A stretch of DNA of 64,000 bases, taken from NCBI RefSeq assembly GCF_035917235.1, contig NZ_CP108423.1, positions 434,001 through 498,000 of the forward strand, read 5' to 3'. Origin of the DNA: Streptomyces sp. NBC_01294. GTDB lineage: Bacteria > Actinomycetota > Actinomycetes > Streptomycetales > Streptomycetaceae. The position numbers were made by a program, and so were the translations under genes. Positions 18,339-26,838 of this stretch are shown in pieces (the first letter of the stretch is position 1; the number at the start of each line of letters is the position of its first letter). The notes below the pieces were generated by a model that ran no database searches, was not told where the DNA came from, and saw only the letters and a program-made list of their open reading frames with translations.

Positions 18339-19606
18339 GAGACCTCCTCCTTCGGCCGGGTCATGACGACGGCGGACTGGAAGCCGCCGAAGCCGCTGCC
18401 CACGGAGAGCACGCTGCGCAGTTTCCGGCCTCGGGCGACGCGGGGCACGTAGTCCAGGTCGCACTCGGGGTCGGGCGTCTCGTAGTTCGCGGTCGGCGGT
18501 ACCACCTGGTGGGTCATGGCGAGTACGCAGGCCGCGAGTTCGATCGCTCCGATGGCGCCGAGGGAGTGACCCACCATGGATTTGATGGAGGTCATCGGCG
18601 TCTTGTACGCGTGGTCGCCCAGGACCCGCTTGACCGCCGCCGTCTCGTGGCGGTCGTTCTGCTTGGTACCGGAACCGTGCGCGTTGACGTAGTCGATCTC
18701 GTCGGCGCGGATCCCGGCCTGGGCGAGGGCGGTTTCGATGGCCCGGGCCATCTCCAGGCCCTCGGCGGTCAGCCCGGTCATGTGGTGGGCGTTGCCGAAG
18801 GTGGCGTAGCCGCCGATCTCGCAGTAGACGGTCGCACCGCGGGCGCGGGCGTGTTCCAGCTCTTCGAGAACGAGGACGGCGCCGCCTTCGCCGAGGACGA
18901 ACCCGTCCCGGTCGGCGTCGAACGGCCGGGAGGCGTGGGCCGGGTCGTCGTTGTTCGGCGAGGTGGCCTTGATGGCGTCGAAGCAGGCCACGGTGATCGG
19001 CGATATGGGTGAGTCGGACGCGCCCGCGATGCACACGTCCATCCGGCCCTCCGCGATGGAGTGGACGGCGTACCCGATGGCGTCGAGTCCGGAGGTGCAG
19101 CCGGTGGAGACCGTCTGGACCGGGCCGCGTGCACCCGTCTCCTCCGCGACGGCGGAGGCGAGGGTGGCGGGCGTGAACGCCCGGTGCAGGTGGGGCCCGG
19201 CGCGCTTCTCGTCCACGTCCCACCAGGCGCCGGACTGGCTCACGGCGACGTAGTCGTGCTCCAGCCGGGTGGTTCCGCCGACGGCCGTGCCGAGGGACAC
19301 GCCGGTCCGCCAGGCCTCGTCCGTGGTGAGGTCGAGGCCCGCGTCGCGGATGGCCTCACGGGCGGCGACCAGGGCGAACTGGATGTACCGGTCCGCCCGG
19401 GCCGCTTCGCCCTCGCCGAGGCCGTGCGCGGCGGGGTCGAAGTCGACCTCCGCGGCTATCCGGGAGCGGAATCCCGTCGGGTCGAAAAGGCTGATGGCCC
19501 GTGTCGCCGTCCGGCCGTTGGACAGCAGGTCCCAGAAGTCGCGGACGCCGATACCGCCGGGTGCGACGACTCCGACTCCGGTGACGGCCACCCGCCGGCG
19601 GTTCAC
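18335..19606 (-). CDS. whiE-ORFIII: Ketosynthase alpha (whiE ORFIII)
   Basis: A 423-residue type II PKS condensing enzyme starting at GTG 19606, overlapping the cupin stop by four bases. Catalytic residues are Cys170 in STGCTSGLD, His310 in VNAHGSGT, and Lys342/His347 in [12 protein letters not shown]. It decarboxylates malonyl-ACP and extends the poly-beta-keto chain in a heterodimer with the next gene product. The sequence is complete, with no sign of decay, so the pigment pathway should be functional. Confidence 0.95.
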   Translation of the reverse strand: MNRRRVAVTGVGVVAPGGIGVRDFWDLLSNGRTATRAISLFDPTGFRSRIAAEVDFDPAAHGLGEGEAARADRYIQFALVAAREAIRDAGLDLTTDEAWRTGVSLGTAVGGTTRLEHDYVAVSQSGAWWDVDEKRAGPHLHRAFTPATLASAVAEETGARGPVQTVSTGCTSGLDAIGYAVHSIAEGRMDVCIAGASDSPISPITVACFDAIKATSPNNDDPAHASRPFDADRDGFVLGEGGAVLVLEELEHARARGATVYCEIGGYATFGNAHHMTGLTAEGLEMARAIETALAQAGIRADEIDYVNAHGSGTKQNDRHETAAVKRVLGDHAYKTPMTSIKSMVGHSLGAIGAIELAACVLAMTHQVVPPTANYETPDPECDLDYVPRVARGRKLRSVLSVGSGFGGFQSAVVMTRPKEEVS

Positions 19607-20046
19607 GAGCCCACCCCCGTACGGTCCGGCGGCTGCTCCCAGGCGGTGCCCTCCGGGTGCGGGGCCTGCTCGGTGTCGACGTGCCCGAGTTCGGGGCGCG
19701 GGGCGAGCGGGCCGAGGTGGAAGACCATGCGGGCCTCGGTGTCCCCGACGTTGCGGAACCGGTGGCGCACGTTGAGGGGGACCAACAGCCCCTGGTCGGT
19801 GCGCAGCGGGTGGGTCTCGCCGTCGAGGTCGACCTCCAGCCGGCCGCTGACCACGTACACGAACTCCTCGGAGTACGGGTGGTAGTGCTCGGCGATCGAC
19901 TCCCCGGGGGCCATGAGAGCCAGGCCCATGAAGCCGCTGGTGGAACCCACGGAGGTCGGGGTGAGCACCGCCCTCAGGTCACCGCCGCGCCGGCGGTTCG
20001 GCGGCGTCTCGCTGAGGTCCACGATGCGTGGGCGCTGTCTGGTCAT
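19603..20046 (-). CDS. whiE-ORFII: Cupin-domain protein (whiE ORFII)
   Basis: A 147-residue single cupin. The first metal-binding motif is [16 protein letters not shown], giving two His and a Glu; the second is [13 protein letters not shown] with a His. It matches whiE ORFII, a conserved pigment-cluster member of unsettled role, possibly a cyclase or oxygenase helper. The downstream end is coupled to KS-alpha by a GTGA overlap; upstream lies a 130-base spacer with a 19-bp tandem repeat. Confidence 0.9.
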   Translation of the reverse strand: MTRQRPRIVDLSETPPNRRRGGDLRAVLTPTSVGSTSGFMGLALMAPGESIAEHYHPYSEEFVYVVSGRLEVDLDGETHPLRTDQGLLVPLNVRHRFRNVGDTEARMVFHLGPLAPRPELGHVDTEQAPHPEGTAWEQPPDRTGVGS

Positions 20047-20131
20047 GGCGGGTTCCTCCTGGCGTGTGGGCAGAGCCTGGACGCGGATGCGGGGATGGGA
20101 CGGGGGGTGGAACGGGGAGGGGACGGGGATG

Positions 20132-20169
20132 GGTCCGGACGGGTGGACCGGGTCCGGACGGGTGGACCG
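20132..20169. repeat. 19-bp tandem direct repeat inside the whiE operon
   Basis: Two perfect head-to-tail copies of GGTCCGGACGGGTGGACCG at 20132-20150 and 20151-20169, in the spacer between ORFI and ORFII. Each copy contains GGTCC...GGACC and can fold as a small hairpin. The repeats end seven bases before the ORFI stop codon complement at 20176, and could affect readthrough or RNA stability between the two genes. Confidence 0.85.
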
Positions 20170-20175
20170 GGAGGA

Positions 20176-21273
20176 TCAGGACTGCGCGGGGGCCCGGCGG
20201 TCGGTGATCAGGTTCATGGTGTGGTGCGGGGCGCGGACCCGCCCGTCGGCCGGGACCGTCAGCCGGTCGAGCACCGCCGCCTTGCGCGGCCCGAAGACGC
20301 CGAAGGTGGTCTCGGGCTCGGCGTCGAGCGGGCCGCGCACGTCGATGAGGCGGACGACGATGTCGTCGCGCTGGAAGATGCTGCTGCTCCGAACGGGGCT
20401 CGCCGGGCGGTGTGCGGCCGCCTCGTCCTGCCGGGCGAGGAACTTGGCGAGGGCCGTCCCCAGGCCGGGCTTGGCCTGGTAGAAGAGCGCGTGCCGCTGC
20501 ACGTCGGCGGATTCGGGCTCCGGTGCGGTGATGTGGTGGACCGCCGGGAGCGCGGCGCGCATGAAGAACATCCGGGCGGACTCGGGGTCGTTCAGGTTCC
20601 GGTCCTGTTCGAGGTAGGGGTTGATGGCCTCCTCGACCGCGCGTACCTCGGGCTGCTCGGAGACGTGCCGCAGGGCCGTGACCAGGTCGCCCTGGACCTC
20701 GACCGTCCGTACGACCCGGTTGCCGTGCATGAAGAGCGACGTGCGGCACAGGCGGGTGTGGTCGTCGACACGGGCCGCCGGGGAGGCGTAGCTGGAGAGG
20801 ATGCCCGCCACCTGCTTCTCGCTGCCCGGCTTGACCGTGAAGGTGAGGGCGTGGCGCACGATGCCGGCGCCCAGGCGCGGGTTGGACTGGAGGCGCGCCG
20901 TGACGGGGCGGGCCGCCTGGTCGTAGCCCCGGCCGGTCTCGCGCAGGACGGTGAACTTGAGCGGGCGCATGGTGCGGGCGCACGCGCCCAGCGGCTTCAC
21001 CTGTTCGGCGTGGTGCTCGCTGTTGACCCACGCGAGGTATTGCGGGGCGCTTTCCCACTCACTGGTGATGAGCCACTGCGAAGGGTCCTCGAAGGACTGG
21101 CACAGCTGATCGCTGATGTGGCCCGGGACCGACGCGATGTCGTGGCGGAGCTGCTCGTACGCCTCGAAGAACCTCTGCTGGGTCCCCTCGTGGAGATCCA
21201 TCAGCAGGACGACCCGGAGCATGGAGCCGTCGAAGGCTGACTGCGACACCCGTTCGGACAGGGTGGTTGTCAT
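20176..21273 (-). CDS. whiE-ORFI: SchA/CurD-like protein (whiE ORFI)
   Basis: A 365-residue protein with an ideal ribosome site (AAGGAG, seven bases) at ATG 21273. The first 100 residues look like an antibiotic-biosynthesis monooxygenase-type ferredoxin fold (MLRVVLLMDLHEGTQQRFFE, WLITSEWESAPQYLAWVN). The remainder has duplicated strands typical of the SchA/CurD family found at the head of spore-pigment operons (HALTFTVKPGSEKQVAGIL; HALFYQAKPGLGTALAKFL). Its biochemical role in the pathway is not established. First gene of the leftward operon, facing ORFVIII across 275 bases. Confidence 0.9.
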   Translation of the reverse strand: MTTTLSERVSQSAFDGSMLRVVLLMDLHEGTQQRFFEAYEQLRHDIASVPGHISDQLCQSFEDPSQWLITSEWESAPQYLAWVNSEHHAEQVKPLGACARTMRPLKFTVLRETGRGYDQAARPVTARLQSNPRLGAGIVRHALTFTVKPGSEKQVAGILSSYASPAARVDDHTRLCRTSLFMHGNRVVRTVEVQGDLVTALRHVSEQPEVRAVEEAINPYLEQDRNLNDPESARMFFMRAALPAVHHITAPEPESADVQRHALFYQAKPGLGTALAKFLARQDEAAAHRPASPVRSSSIFQRDDIVVRLIDVRGPLDAEPETTFGVFGPRKAAVLDRLTVPADGRVRAPHHTMNLITDRRAPAQS

Positions 21274-21548
21274 CTACTCACTCCTTCATGAGGGGGTGGA
21301 GATCCATCGCGTACGGACCCCTCGTCCGTCACCGGTGGCGACCACCCGGGGCCGGCGGCCGCCTCCGGAGGGGACGGCAGGCCGGCGCGTCTCAGGGGAG
21401 CCGCTGTCGCTCATCGTCATCCGGGTGGCGACGTACCGCTACATGTCCGGATCAAGCGGGTGACAACCGGCGAATCAACCGGGCCTTATCTCGGATCGGG
21501 GGCATAAAGAGTTCACTCCCCCACACAGAAAACAGGAGCCCGCAGCTG
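21274..21548. promoter_or_regulatory. Divergent whiE promoter region
   Basis: A 275-base region between ORFI (leftward) and ORFVIII (rightward). The half nearest ORFVIII (about 21460-21545) is richer in A and T. In S. coelicolor the two whiE promoters are developmental and the ORFVIII one depends on sporulation sigma F; by homology the same is expected here. I could not assign -35/-10 boxes with confidence. Confidence 0.5.
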
Positions 21549-23183
21549 ATGGAAGACAACGCCGATGTTCGCGTACCGGTTCTCGTCGTGGGCGGCTCCC
21601 TCGTGGGCCTGTCCACCTCGCTTTTCCTGAGCCGCCACGGAGTGAGGCACCTGCTGGTCGAGAAGCACTCCGGTACCTCCCCGCACCCGCGGGGCCGCGG
21701 CATCAACGCCCGGACCATGGAGCTCTTCCGCACGGCGGGGGCGGAGCGCGCGATCCGCCAGGCGGCGTCCGTACTGGAGGGCATTGAGGGCATTCTGCAA
21801 GCCCGTTCACTGACCGACAGGAGCGACCACAACTGGCTGATCAAGTCGATCGATCCGTCCGGGGCGCTGGCCCGCTTCAGCCCGACCGGCTGGTGCCTGT
21901 GCAGCCAGAACAACATCGAGCCGGTGCTGGCGGCGCAGAGCCGCGCACAGGGCGCCGAGATCCGGTTCTCCACCGAACTGATGAGCTTCGACCAGGACGC
22001 CACGGGAGTGAACGCCGTGGTGAAGGACCGCAAGACGGGCGAGCACGTCACGGTGCGCTCCGACTTCCTGATCGCGGCGGACGGCCCGCGCAGTCCCGTC
22101 AGGGAAGCCCTCCGGATCCCCCAGACGGGTAACGGCGAGCTGTTCCACAACGTCAGCGTCACCTTCCGCTCGGAGCGGCTCGTCGAGGTGCTGGACGACC
22201 TGCGCTTCATCGTCTGCTACCTGATGCGGCCGGGAGCGGACGGGGCGCTGCTGCCGGTGGACAACCAGACCCAGTGGGTCTTCCACGCCCCGTGGCACCC
22301 GGACCAGGGCGAGACCCTGGAGGACTTCACCGACGAGCGGTGCGTGAAGCAGATCCGCGAGGCGATCGGCGTACCCGACCTGGACGTGCAGATCGGCGGC
22401 AAGGCGCCGTGGCATGCCGCCGAACGGGTGGCCGAACGGTACTCGGCCGGCCGGGTGTTCCTGGCCGGTGACGCGGCCCACGAGATGTGCCCCACCGGCG
22501 CCTTCGGCTCCAACACGGGCATCCAGGACGCGCACAACCTGGCGTGGAAGATCGCCGCGGTGCTGGAGGGGTCGGCCGGCATGGAGCTGCTCGACACCTA
22601 CGAGGCCGAGCGGCTGCCGGTCGCCCGGGCCACCAGCGAGCGGGCGTCGGCCCGTTCGGCGGAACACAGCCACCCCGGGTACGCGCCGCCGCCCACCATG
22701 GGCGGCGGGCCGGGCAGCGGTGTCCTCACCACGGCGATGGGCTACTGCTACCCGCAGGGCGCGCTCGTGGGCGCCGAGCCCGGGCGGCCCGTCATCCCGG
22801 AGACGCTGAAGATGACCGGCGCCACCGGGACCCGGGCCCCGCACATGTGGCTGACCAGGGCCGGTGAGCGGGTCTCCACCCTGGACCTGTACGAATGCTC
22901 GTTCGTGCTGCTCAGCGGCGCGGGAACGCCGTGGCAGGAGGCCGCGGAGCAGGTGGCCGAGGAACTGCCGGCGCGGCTGGACGCCTACACCATCGGCTCC
23001 GGTCCGGACGCGGACCTGGTCCAGGAGGGCGACGCCGACTGGACCGAGGTCCACCGGATGAACGCCGAGGGCGCCGTGCTCGTACGGCCGGACGGGTTCG
23101 TCGCGTGGCGCTCCGAGGGCGCCGTGGCCGATCCCCGCGCGACCCTGTACGAGGTCCTCTCGACGGTGCTGCGCCGGGCGTGA
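21549..23183 (+). CDS. whiE-ORFVIII: FAD-dependent aromatic hydroxylase (whiE ORFVIII)
   Basis: A 544-residue flavoprotein monooxygenase starting at ATG 21549 (GGAG upstream). The Rossmann FAD loop is VLVVGGSLVGLSTSLFLSRHG, the DG motif is IAADGPRSPVRE, and the ribityl-binding GD motif is VFLAGDAAHEMCPTGAFG. It hydroxylates the aromatic polyketide late in spore-pigment synthesis using NAD(P)H and O2. It is divergent from the other seven genes, exactly as in the classical whiE layout. Confidence 0.93.
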   Translation: MEDNADVRVPVLVVGGSLVGLSTSLFLSRHGVRHLLVEKHSGTSPHPRGRGINARTMELFRTAGAERAIRQAASVLEGIEGILQARSLTDRSDHNWLIKSIDPSGALARFSPTGWCLCSQNNIEPVLAAQSRAQGAEIRFSTELMSFDQDATGVNAVVKDRKTGEHVTVRSDFLIAADGPRSPVREALRIPQTGNGELFHNVSVTFRSERLVEVLDDLRFIVCYLMRPGADGALLPVDNQTQWVFHAPWHPDQGETLEDFTDERCVKQIREAIGVPDLDVQIGGKAPWHAAERVAERYSAGRVFLAGDAAHEMCPTGAFGSNTGIQDAHNLAWKIAAVLEGSAGMELLDTYEAERLPVARATSERASARSAEHSHPGYAPPPTMGGGPGSGVLTTAMGYCYPQGALVGAEPGRPVIPETLKMTGATGTRAPHMWLTRAGERVSTLDLYECSFVLLSGAGTPWQEAAEQVAEELPARLDAYTIGSGPDADLVQEGDADWTEVHRMNAEGAVLVRPDGFVAWRSEGAVADPRATLYEVLSTVLRRA

Positions 23184-23194
23184 CCACCTCGTCC

Positions 23195-23232
23195 CCCCTT
23201 CCGCCGGCCGTGCGTGCGGCCGGCGGAAGGGG
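23195..23232. terminator. Bidirectional hairpin terminator
   Basis: A perfect 16-bp stem (CCCCTTCCGCCGGCCG with its complement) and a 6-base loop, lying between the stops of whiE ORFVIII (rightward) and the accE-like gene (leftward). It fits between the two genes and can serve both. Confidence 0.85.
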
Positions 23233-23233
23233 T

Positions 23234-23461
23234 TCAGCGGCAGGCCCAGCAGCCTGCCCAGCAGCCGGCGTCCGACCGGACGGTGCGGCGGCGGCCGGAC
23301 CCGGAGCCGGCGCCGCTCGTGGCGTCGTGCTCACGGTCACGGTCGCGGGAGGTCCGATGGGCGTAACACGCGATGATGACTGCGATCGCGGCCAGTTCCT
23401 CAGGGGCGGCCATGCCCCTCTCCACACGCAGCAGGCTCGCTATCGGGACATCGTTCGACAT
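23234..23461 (-). CDS. accE: Acyl-CoA carboxylase epsilon-like small subunit
   Basis: A 75-residue protein, ATG 23461 with a GAGAGG-like site. LLRVERGMAAPEELAAIAVIIAC matches the short conserved core of actinobacterial acyl-CoA carboxylase epsilon subunits, which bind the carboxyltransferase beta subunit and stimulate malonyl- or methylmalonyl-CoA formation. The C-terminus is unusual: a Gly/Ser/Arg stretch then GCWAGCWACR with three cysteines. No alpha or beta subunit gene is nearby, but the pigment PKS that uses malonyl-CoA is adjacent, in tail-to-tail orientation. Confidence 0.7.
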   Translation of the reverse strand: MSNDVPIASLLRVERGMAAPEELAAIAVIIACYAHRTSRDRDREHDATSGAGSGSGRRRTVRSDAGCWAGCWACR

Positions 23462-23550
23462 CGGCACGGCCTCTCTCACGGGGGCTGCGCGTGCGCCCAG
23501 TCGCGTCGAGAGGGGCGGACCGGTTCGGCGCCAACGCGGGCGGCACACGG

Positions 23551-24021
23551 ATGGCACGGCGCGCTGACGGGACGTGTTCCGCATGCGCGAACCGGCCGGG
23601 GGACTCCTGTCGGATCACCAGGACTCCTGTCGCGACCGACGCTACAAGCGCGCGGCGGACCCGGCACGCCGGCGAAGAACGCGGTCCGCTCCTCCGCGCC
23701 GTGCTCCGGGCGGAGTTCGGGCCGCGGTTCGGGCCGCAGTTCGGTCCGCAGTTCGGTCCGCGCCGTTCCCGCGGCCCCGGCGCTCCCGCCGGACCGGCCG
23801 TGACCGGCCACCGGTCCCTGCTCTGCCGGGGCTGCTCCGGCCACCTGTACGCCGTCTGCACCGTGGACCACGCGGGCGGGAACGTGGTCGGCCAGTGGGA
23901 GGTCGACCACGAGACGACGCCCGTGCCGTGCCCGCTGGCCGGGCTGCTGCCGCTGACCGGGACGGCGGCGTCCGTCCACGACCTCCCCGGTGCCGAGGAG
24001 GTGCTCGGCCCGCAGCGTTGA
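23551..24021 (+). CDS. Cysteine-containing hypothetical protein
   Basis: An open frame of 156 codons. The last 74 codons (VTGHRSLLCRGCSGHLYAV onward) use G or C at nearly every third position, a strong coding sign, and contain a CRGC pair and further cysteines that might hold zinc. The front part is less clear: it has CSACANRPGDSC and a short repeat FGPRFGPQFGPQFGPR from four 12-base units. The start is uncertain; GTG 23701 or GTG 23800 are alternatives. It is head-to-head with the accE-like gene. Confidence 0.4.
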   Translation: MARRADGTCSACANRPGDSCRITRTPVATDATSARRTRHAGEERGPLLRAVLRAEFGPRFGPQFGPQFGPRRSRGPGAPAGPAVTGHRSLLCRGCSGHLYAVCTVDHAGGNVVGQWEVDHETTPVPCPLAGLLPLTGTAASVHDLPGAEEVLGPQR

Positions 24022-24200
24022 GGCGCGGCGGATTGGGCCGCACGGGTGAAACCGCCGTCCACCGCCGCCGGGTTCCCGGCGGCGGGATCGCGGCGGCGGG
24101 ATCGCGGCGGCGGGATCGCGGCGGCGCTCGGCGATTCTCGGCGACCCGCGTTCACTGGTTGAACTCCCTCTCGCCACAAGCCCTTTCCCGGTTCCATCTC

Positions 24201-24229
24201 TTGACGCCCGCGAGGGCGCGGAGCACAGT
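24201..24229 (+). promoter_or_regulatory. Promoter of the GH16 gene
   Basis: TTGACG at 24201-24206 and CACAGT at 24224-24229 with a 17-base spacer resemble a vegetative Streptomyces promoter. The palindromic operator begins 12 bases further on, where a bound repressor would block initiation. Confidence 0.5.
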
Positions 24230-24241
24230 GTCCAGCGGCCG

Positions 24242-24267
24242 CCGTCTTGAGAGCGCTCTCAAGACGG
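24242..24267. promoter_or_regulatory. 26-bp palindromic operator upstream of GH16 gene
   Basis: A perfect 26-bp palindrome: half-site CCGTCTTGAGAGC followed at once by its complement, centred on GC. The core GAGAGCGCTCTC resembles LacI-family operators that control Streptomyces glycan-utilisation genes (for example the cellobiose repressor site GGGAGCGCTCCC). It lies just downstream of a promoter-like sequence and about 70 bases before the start of the glucanase. Confidence 0.7.
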
Positions 24268-24338
24268 TGGCTCTCGGAACGACGACCCTTGGCTCCTCCC
24301 CCGCACCGCGCTCCATCCGCGCTTCAGAGAGGGCATCC

Positions 24339-25784
24339 ATGCGTGAGATATCCGGCAGTAGGCGACCCACGGTCCGGCGGGCCGTCCTGGCCGCGCTGAG
24401 CACGATCGCCGTGGTCGCGGCGGCCGCCGCCGGCGTCACCCTGCCCGCGAACGCCGCGGCTCCCCCCGCACCGGCCGGCTGGTCCCGGGTGTTCCTGGAC
24501 GACTTCGACGGACCCGCCGGATCCGGGGTGAACACCGCCGACTGGCAGTACACCACCGGCACCAGCTACCCGGGCGGACCCGCCAACTTCGGTACCGGCG
24601 AGATCGAGACGATGACCGCCGACCCGTCCAACGTCTCCCTCGACGGCGCGGGCAACCTGCGCATCACGCCGCGGCGGGACGCCGCCGGCAACTGGACGTC
24701 CGGCCGCATCGAGACCCGGCGGGACGACTTCCAGCCCCCGGCGGGCGGCACGCTCCGCACCGAGGCGCGCATCCAGATGCCGAACGTGACCGGCCCGGCG
24801 GCCAAGGGCTACTGGCCGGCGTTCTGGATGCTCGGCACCCCCTACCGGGGCAACTGGTGGAACTGGCCCGGCATCGGTGAGATCGACATCCTGGAGAACG
24901 TCCAGGGCATCAACACCGTCTGGGCCACCCTGCACTGCGGCACGAGCCCCGGCGGCCCCTGCAACGAGACGTCCGGCATCGGCGGACAGCAGGTGTGCCC
25001 GGGCACGAGCTGCCAGGCCGGCTTCCACACCTACGCCGTGGAGTGGGACCGCTCGACCGCGGTCGAGGAGATGCGCTTCTCCGTCGACGGCATCACCTTC
25101 CACACCGTGCGGGCGAACCAGGTGGACGCGGCCACCTGGACCAACGCCACGAACCACGGCTACTTCATCATCCTCAACGTGGCCATGGGCGGTGGCTTCC
25201 CCGACGCCTTCGGCGGCGGTCCCGACGCGGGCACCGAGCCCGGCCATCCCATGGTCGTCGACTACGTGTCCGTCCTCCGGTCGACCGGAGGCACGACCCC
25301 GCCCACCACACCGCCCACCACACCGCCGACGACGCCTCCCACGACGCCCCCGACCACCCCGCCGCCCGGCAACCGCGACGCGTACACCGCGATCCAGGCC
25401 GAGTCGTACGACGGCCAGGCGGGCGTGGTCAAGGAGACCACCGCGGACACCGGCGGCGGCCAGGACATCACGACGATCGGCAACGGCGACTGGGCGCTGT
25501 TCAGGGGCGTCGACTTCGGTTCCACACCGGCGAGGCAGTTCTACGGGCGGGTGGCGAGCGGCGCGGCCGGCGGGGTCAGCGGGCTCGTCGAGGTACGGCT
25601 CGGCAGCCGGACCTCGGCGCCGGTCGGGAGCTTCTCGATCGCGGGCACCGGCGGGTGGCAGAGCTGGCGCACCGTCCCCGCGAACCTCACCGCGGTCACG
25701 GGCACGCACGACGTCTACCTGACCTTCACCAGCGGCCGGCCCGCCGACTTCGTGAATGTCAACTGGTTCGGCTTCGGGCACTGA
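24339..25784 (+). CDS. Secreted GH16 beta-glucanase with C-terminal CBM6-like domain
   Basis: A 481-residue secreted enzyme, ATG 24339 with GAGAGGG upstream. A signal peptide (SRRPTVRRAVLAALSTIAVV to ANAA, about residue 40) leads into a GH16 catalytic domain of about 250 residues; GEIDILENVQ carries the nucleophile Glu181 and acid/base Glu186 in the typical ExDxxE motif. A threonine-proline linker (about residues 296-325) joins a family 6-like carbohydrate-binding module (AIQAESYDGQAGVVKETTAD, IGNGDWALFRGVDF). Likely hydrolyses fungal or plant beta-1,3-glucan outside the cell. Expression probably depends on the palindromic operator upstream. Confidence 0.9.
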   Translation: MREISGSRRPTVRRAVLAALSTIAVVAAAAAGVTLPANAAAPPAPAGWSRVFLDDFDGPAGSGVNTADWQYTTGTSYPGGPANFGTGEIETMTADPSNVSLDGAGNLRITPRRDAAGNWTSGRIETRRDDFQPPAGGTLRTEARIQMPNVTGPAAKGYWPAFWMLGTPYRGNWWNWPGIGEIDILENVQGINTVWATLHCGTSPGGPCNETSGIGGQQVCPGTSCQAGFHTYAVEWDRSTAVEEMRFSVDGITFHTVRANQVDAATWTNATNHGYFIILNVAMGGGFPDAFGGGPDAGTEPGHPMVVDYVSVLRSTGGTTPPTTPPTTPPTTPPTTPPTTPPPGNRDAYTAIQAESYDGQAGVVKETTADTGGGQDITTIGNGDWALFRGVDFGSTPARQFYGRVASGAAGGVSGLVEVRLGSRTSAPVGSFSIAGTGGWQSWRTVPANLTAVTGTHDVYLTFTSGRPADFVNVNWFGFGH

Positions 25785-25950
25785 GCGGATCGCGGCCCGC
25801 CGGGTCCCTGTCCTCGGACGGGAGGGACGGGACACGGCACGGGGCGCGGGGCACGGGTGCGGCGCGGATGTGGCGACACCACTCGCCCCACCCGCGCCGC
25901 TTTCCCGCGTCTCCGGCGCACCCTCTGCCCTGGAGACCTGCCGGGGCCCC

Positions 25951-26838
25951 TCAGCCCCGGCCGTACGTGTGGAACCCGCGGCCGCTCTTGCGGCCGAGCA
26001 GACCCGCCTGCACCATCCGCCGGAGCAGCGGGGGCGGCGCGTACAGGGGTTCCTTGAACTCCTGGTACAGCGACTCGGCGATCGCCTCGACCGTGTCCAG
26101 GCCGATCAGGTCGGCGAGCTTGAGCGGTCCCATCGGGTGGGCGCAGCCCAGTTCCATTCCGGCGTCCACGTCCTCGGCACTGGCGAACCCGGACTCGGCC
26201 ATCCGGATGGCGGCGAGGAGGTAGGGGACCAGCAGGGCGTTGACGACGAAACCGGCCCGGTCCTGGGAGCGGACGGTCGTCTTGCCCAGGGTGTCGCGGG
26301 CGAAGGCCTCGACGACGGCGAGGGTGTCCTGCGAGGTGTGGAGGGAGGACACGACCTCCACGAGGGGCAGGACGGGGACCGGGTTGAAGAAGTGCAGGCC
26401 CACCACCCGGTCCGCCCGGCCGGTGGCCATGCCGAGCCGCATGACCGGGATCGCGGAGGTGTTCGTGGCGAGGATCGCCTCCGGATCCTCCACGATCTTG
26501 TCGAGGCGGGTGAAGACGTCCACCTTGGCCTCGGGGTTCTCCGTGACGGCCTCGATGACGAGCCGGCGGTCGGCGAGGTCCTCCAGGTCGCCGGTGAAGA
26601 CGAGCCGGGCGAGGGCGTCCTCGGCGGAGATCCGGTCCAGTTTGCCCCGCTGGACGGCGCGTTCCAGGGAGACGGCGACACGCTCCCGGGCGGCCCGGGC
26701 GGCGGCGGCGTCCGACTCGGCGACTACGGTGTCGAGCCCGGCGCGGGCGCACACCTCGGCGATGCCCGCGCCCATCTGGCCGCCGCCGACGACCCCGACG
26801 CGCTGGATGCGTGCCGCCGGCCGCACGGGGGCGCTCAC
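25951..26838 (-). CDS. 3-hydroxybutyryl-CoA dehydrogenase family protein
   Basis: A 295-residue NAD(P)-dependent enzyme starting at GTG 26838, overlapping the malate synthase stop by four bases. The dinucleotide fold is VGVVGGGQMGAGIAEVCARAG; the catalytic region includes GLHFFNPVPVLPLVEVV (His/Glu) and the substrate-side Asn in AGFVVNALLVPYL. Oxidises 3-hydroxyacyl-CoA to 3-ketoacyl-CoA, or the reverse. Translational coupling to aceB links it to acetyl-CoA use; the same order occurs beside isocitrate lyase in S. coelicolor. Confidence 0.92.
   Translation of the reverse strand: MSAPVRPAARIQRVGVVGGGQMGAGIAEVCARAGLDTVVAESDAAAARAARERVAVSLERAVQRGKLDRISAEDALARLVFTGDLEDLADRRLVIEAVTENPEAKVDVFTRLDKIVEDPEAILATNTSAIPVMRLGMATGRADRVVGLHFFNPVPVLPLVEVVSSLHTSQDTLAVVEAFARDTLGKTTVRSQDRAGFVVNALLVPYLLAAIRMAESGFASAEDVDAGMELGCAHPMGPLKLADLIGLDTVEAIAESLYQEFKEPLYAPPPLLRRMVQAGLLGRKSGRGFHTYGRG

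Noticed and set aside
24084..24118. Three GGGATCG units with 14-base period
   Set aside because: Simple GC-rich repeat in a gene-free region; no function suggested and probably slippage.
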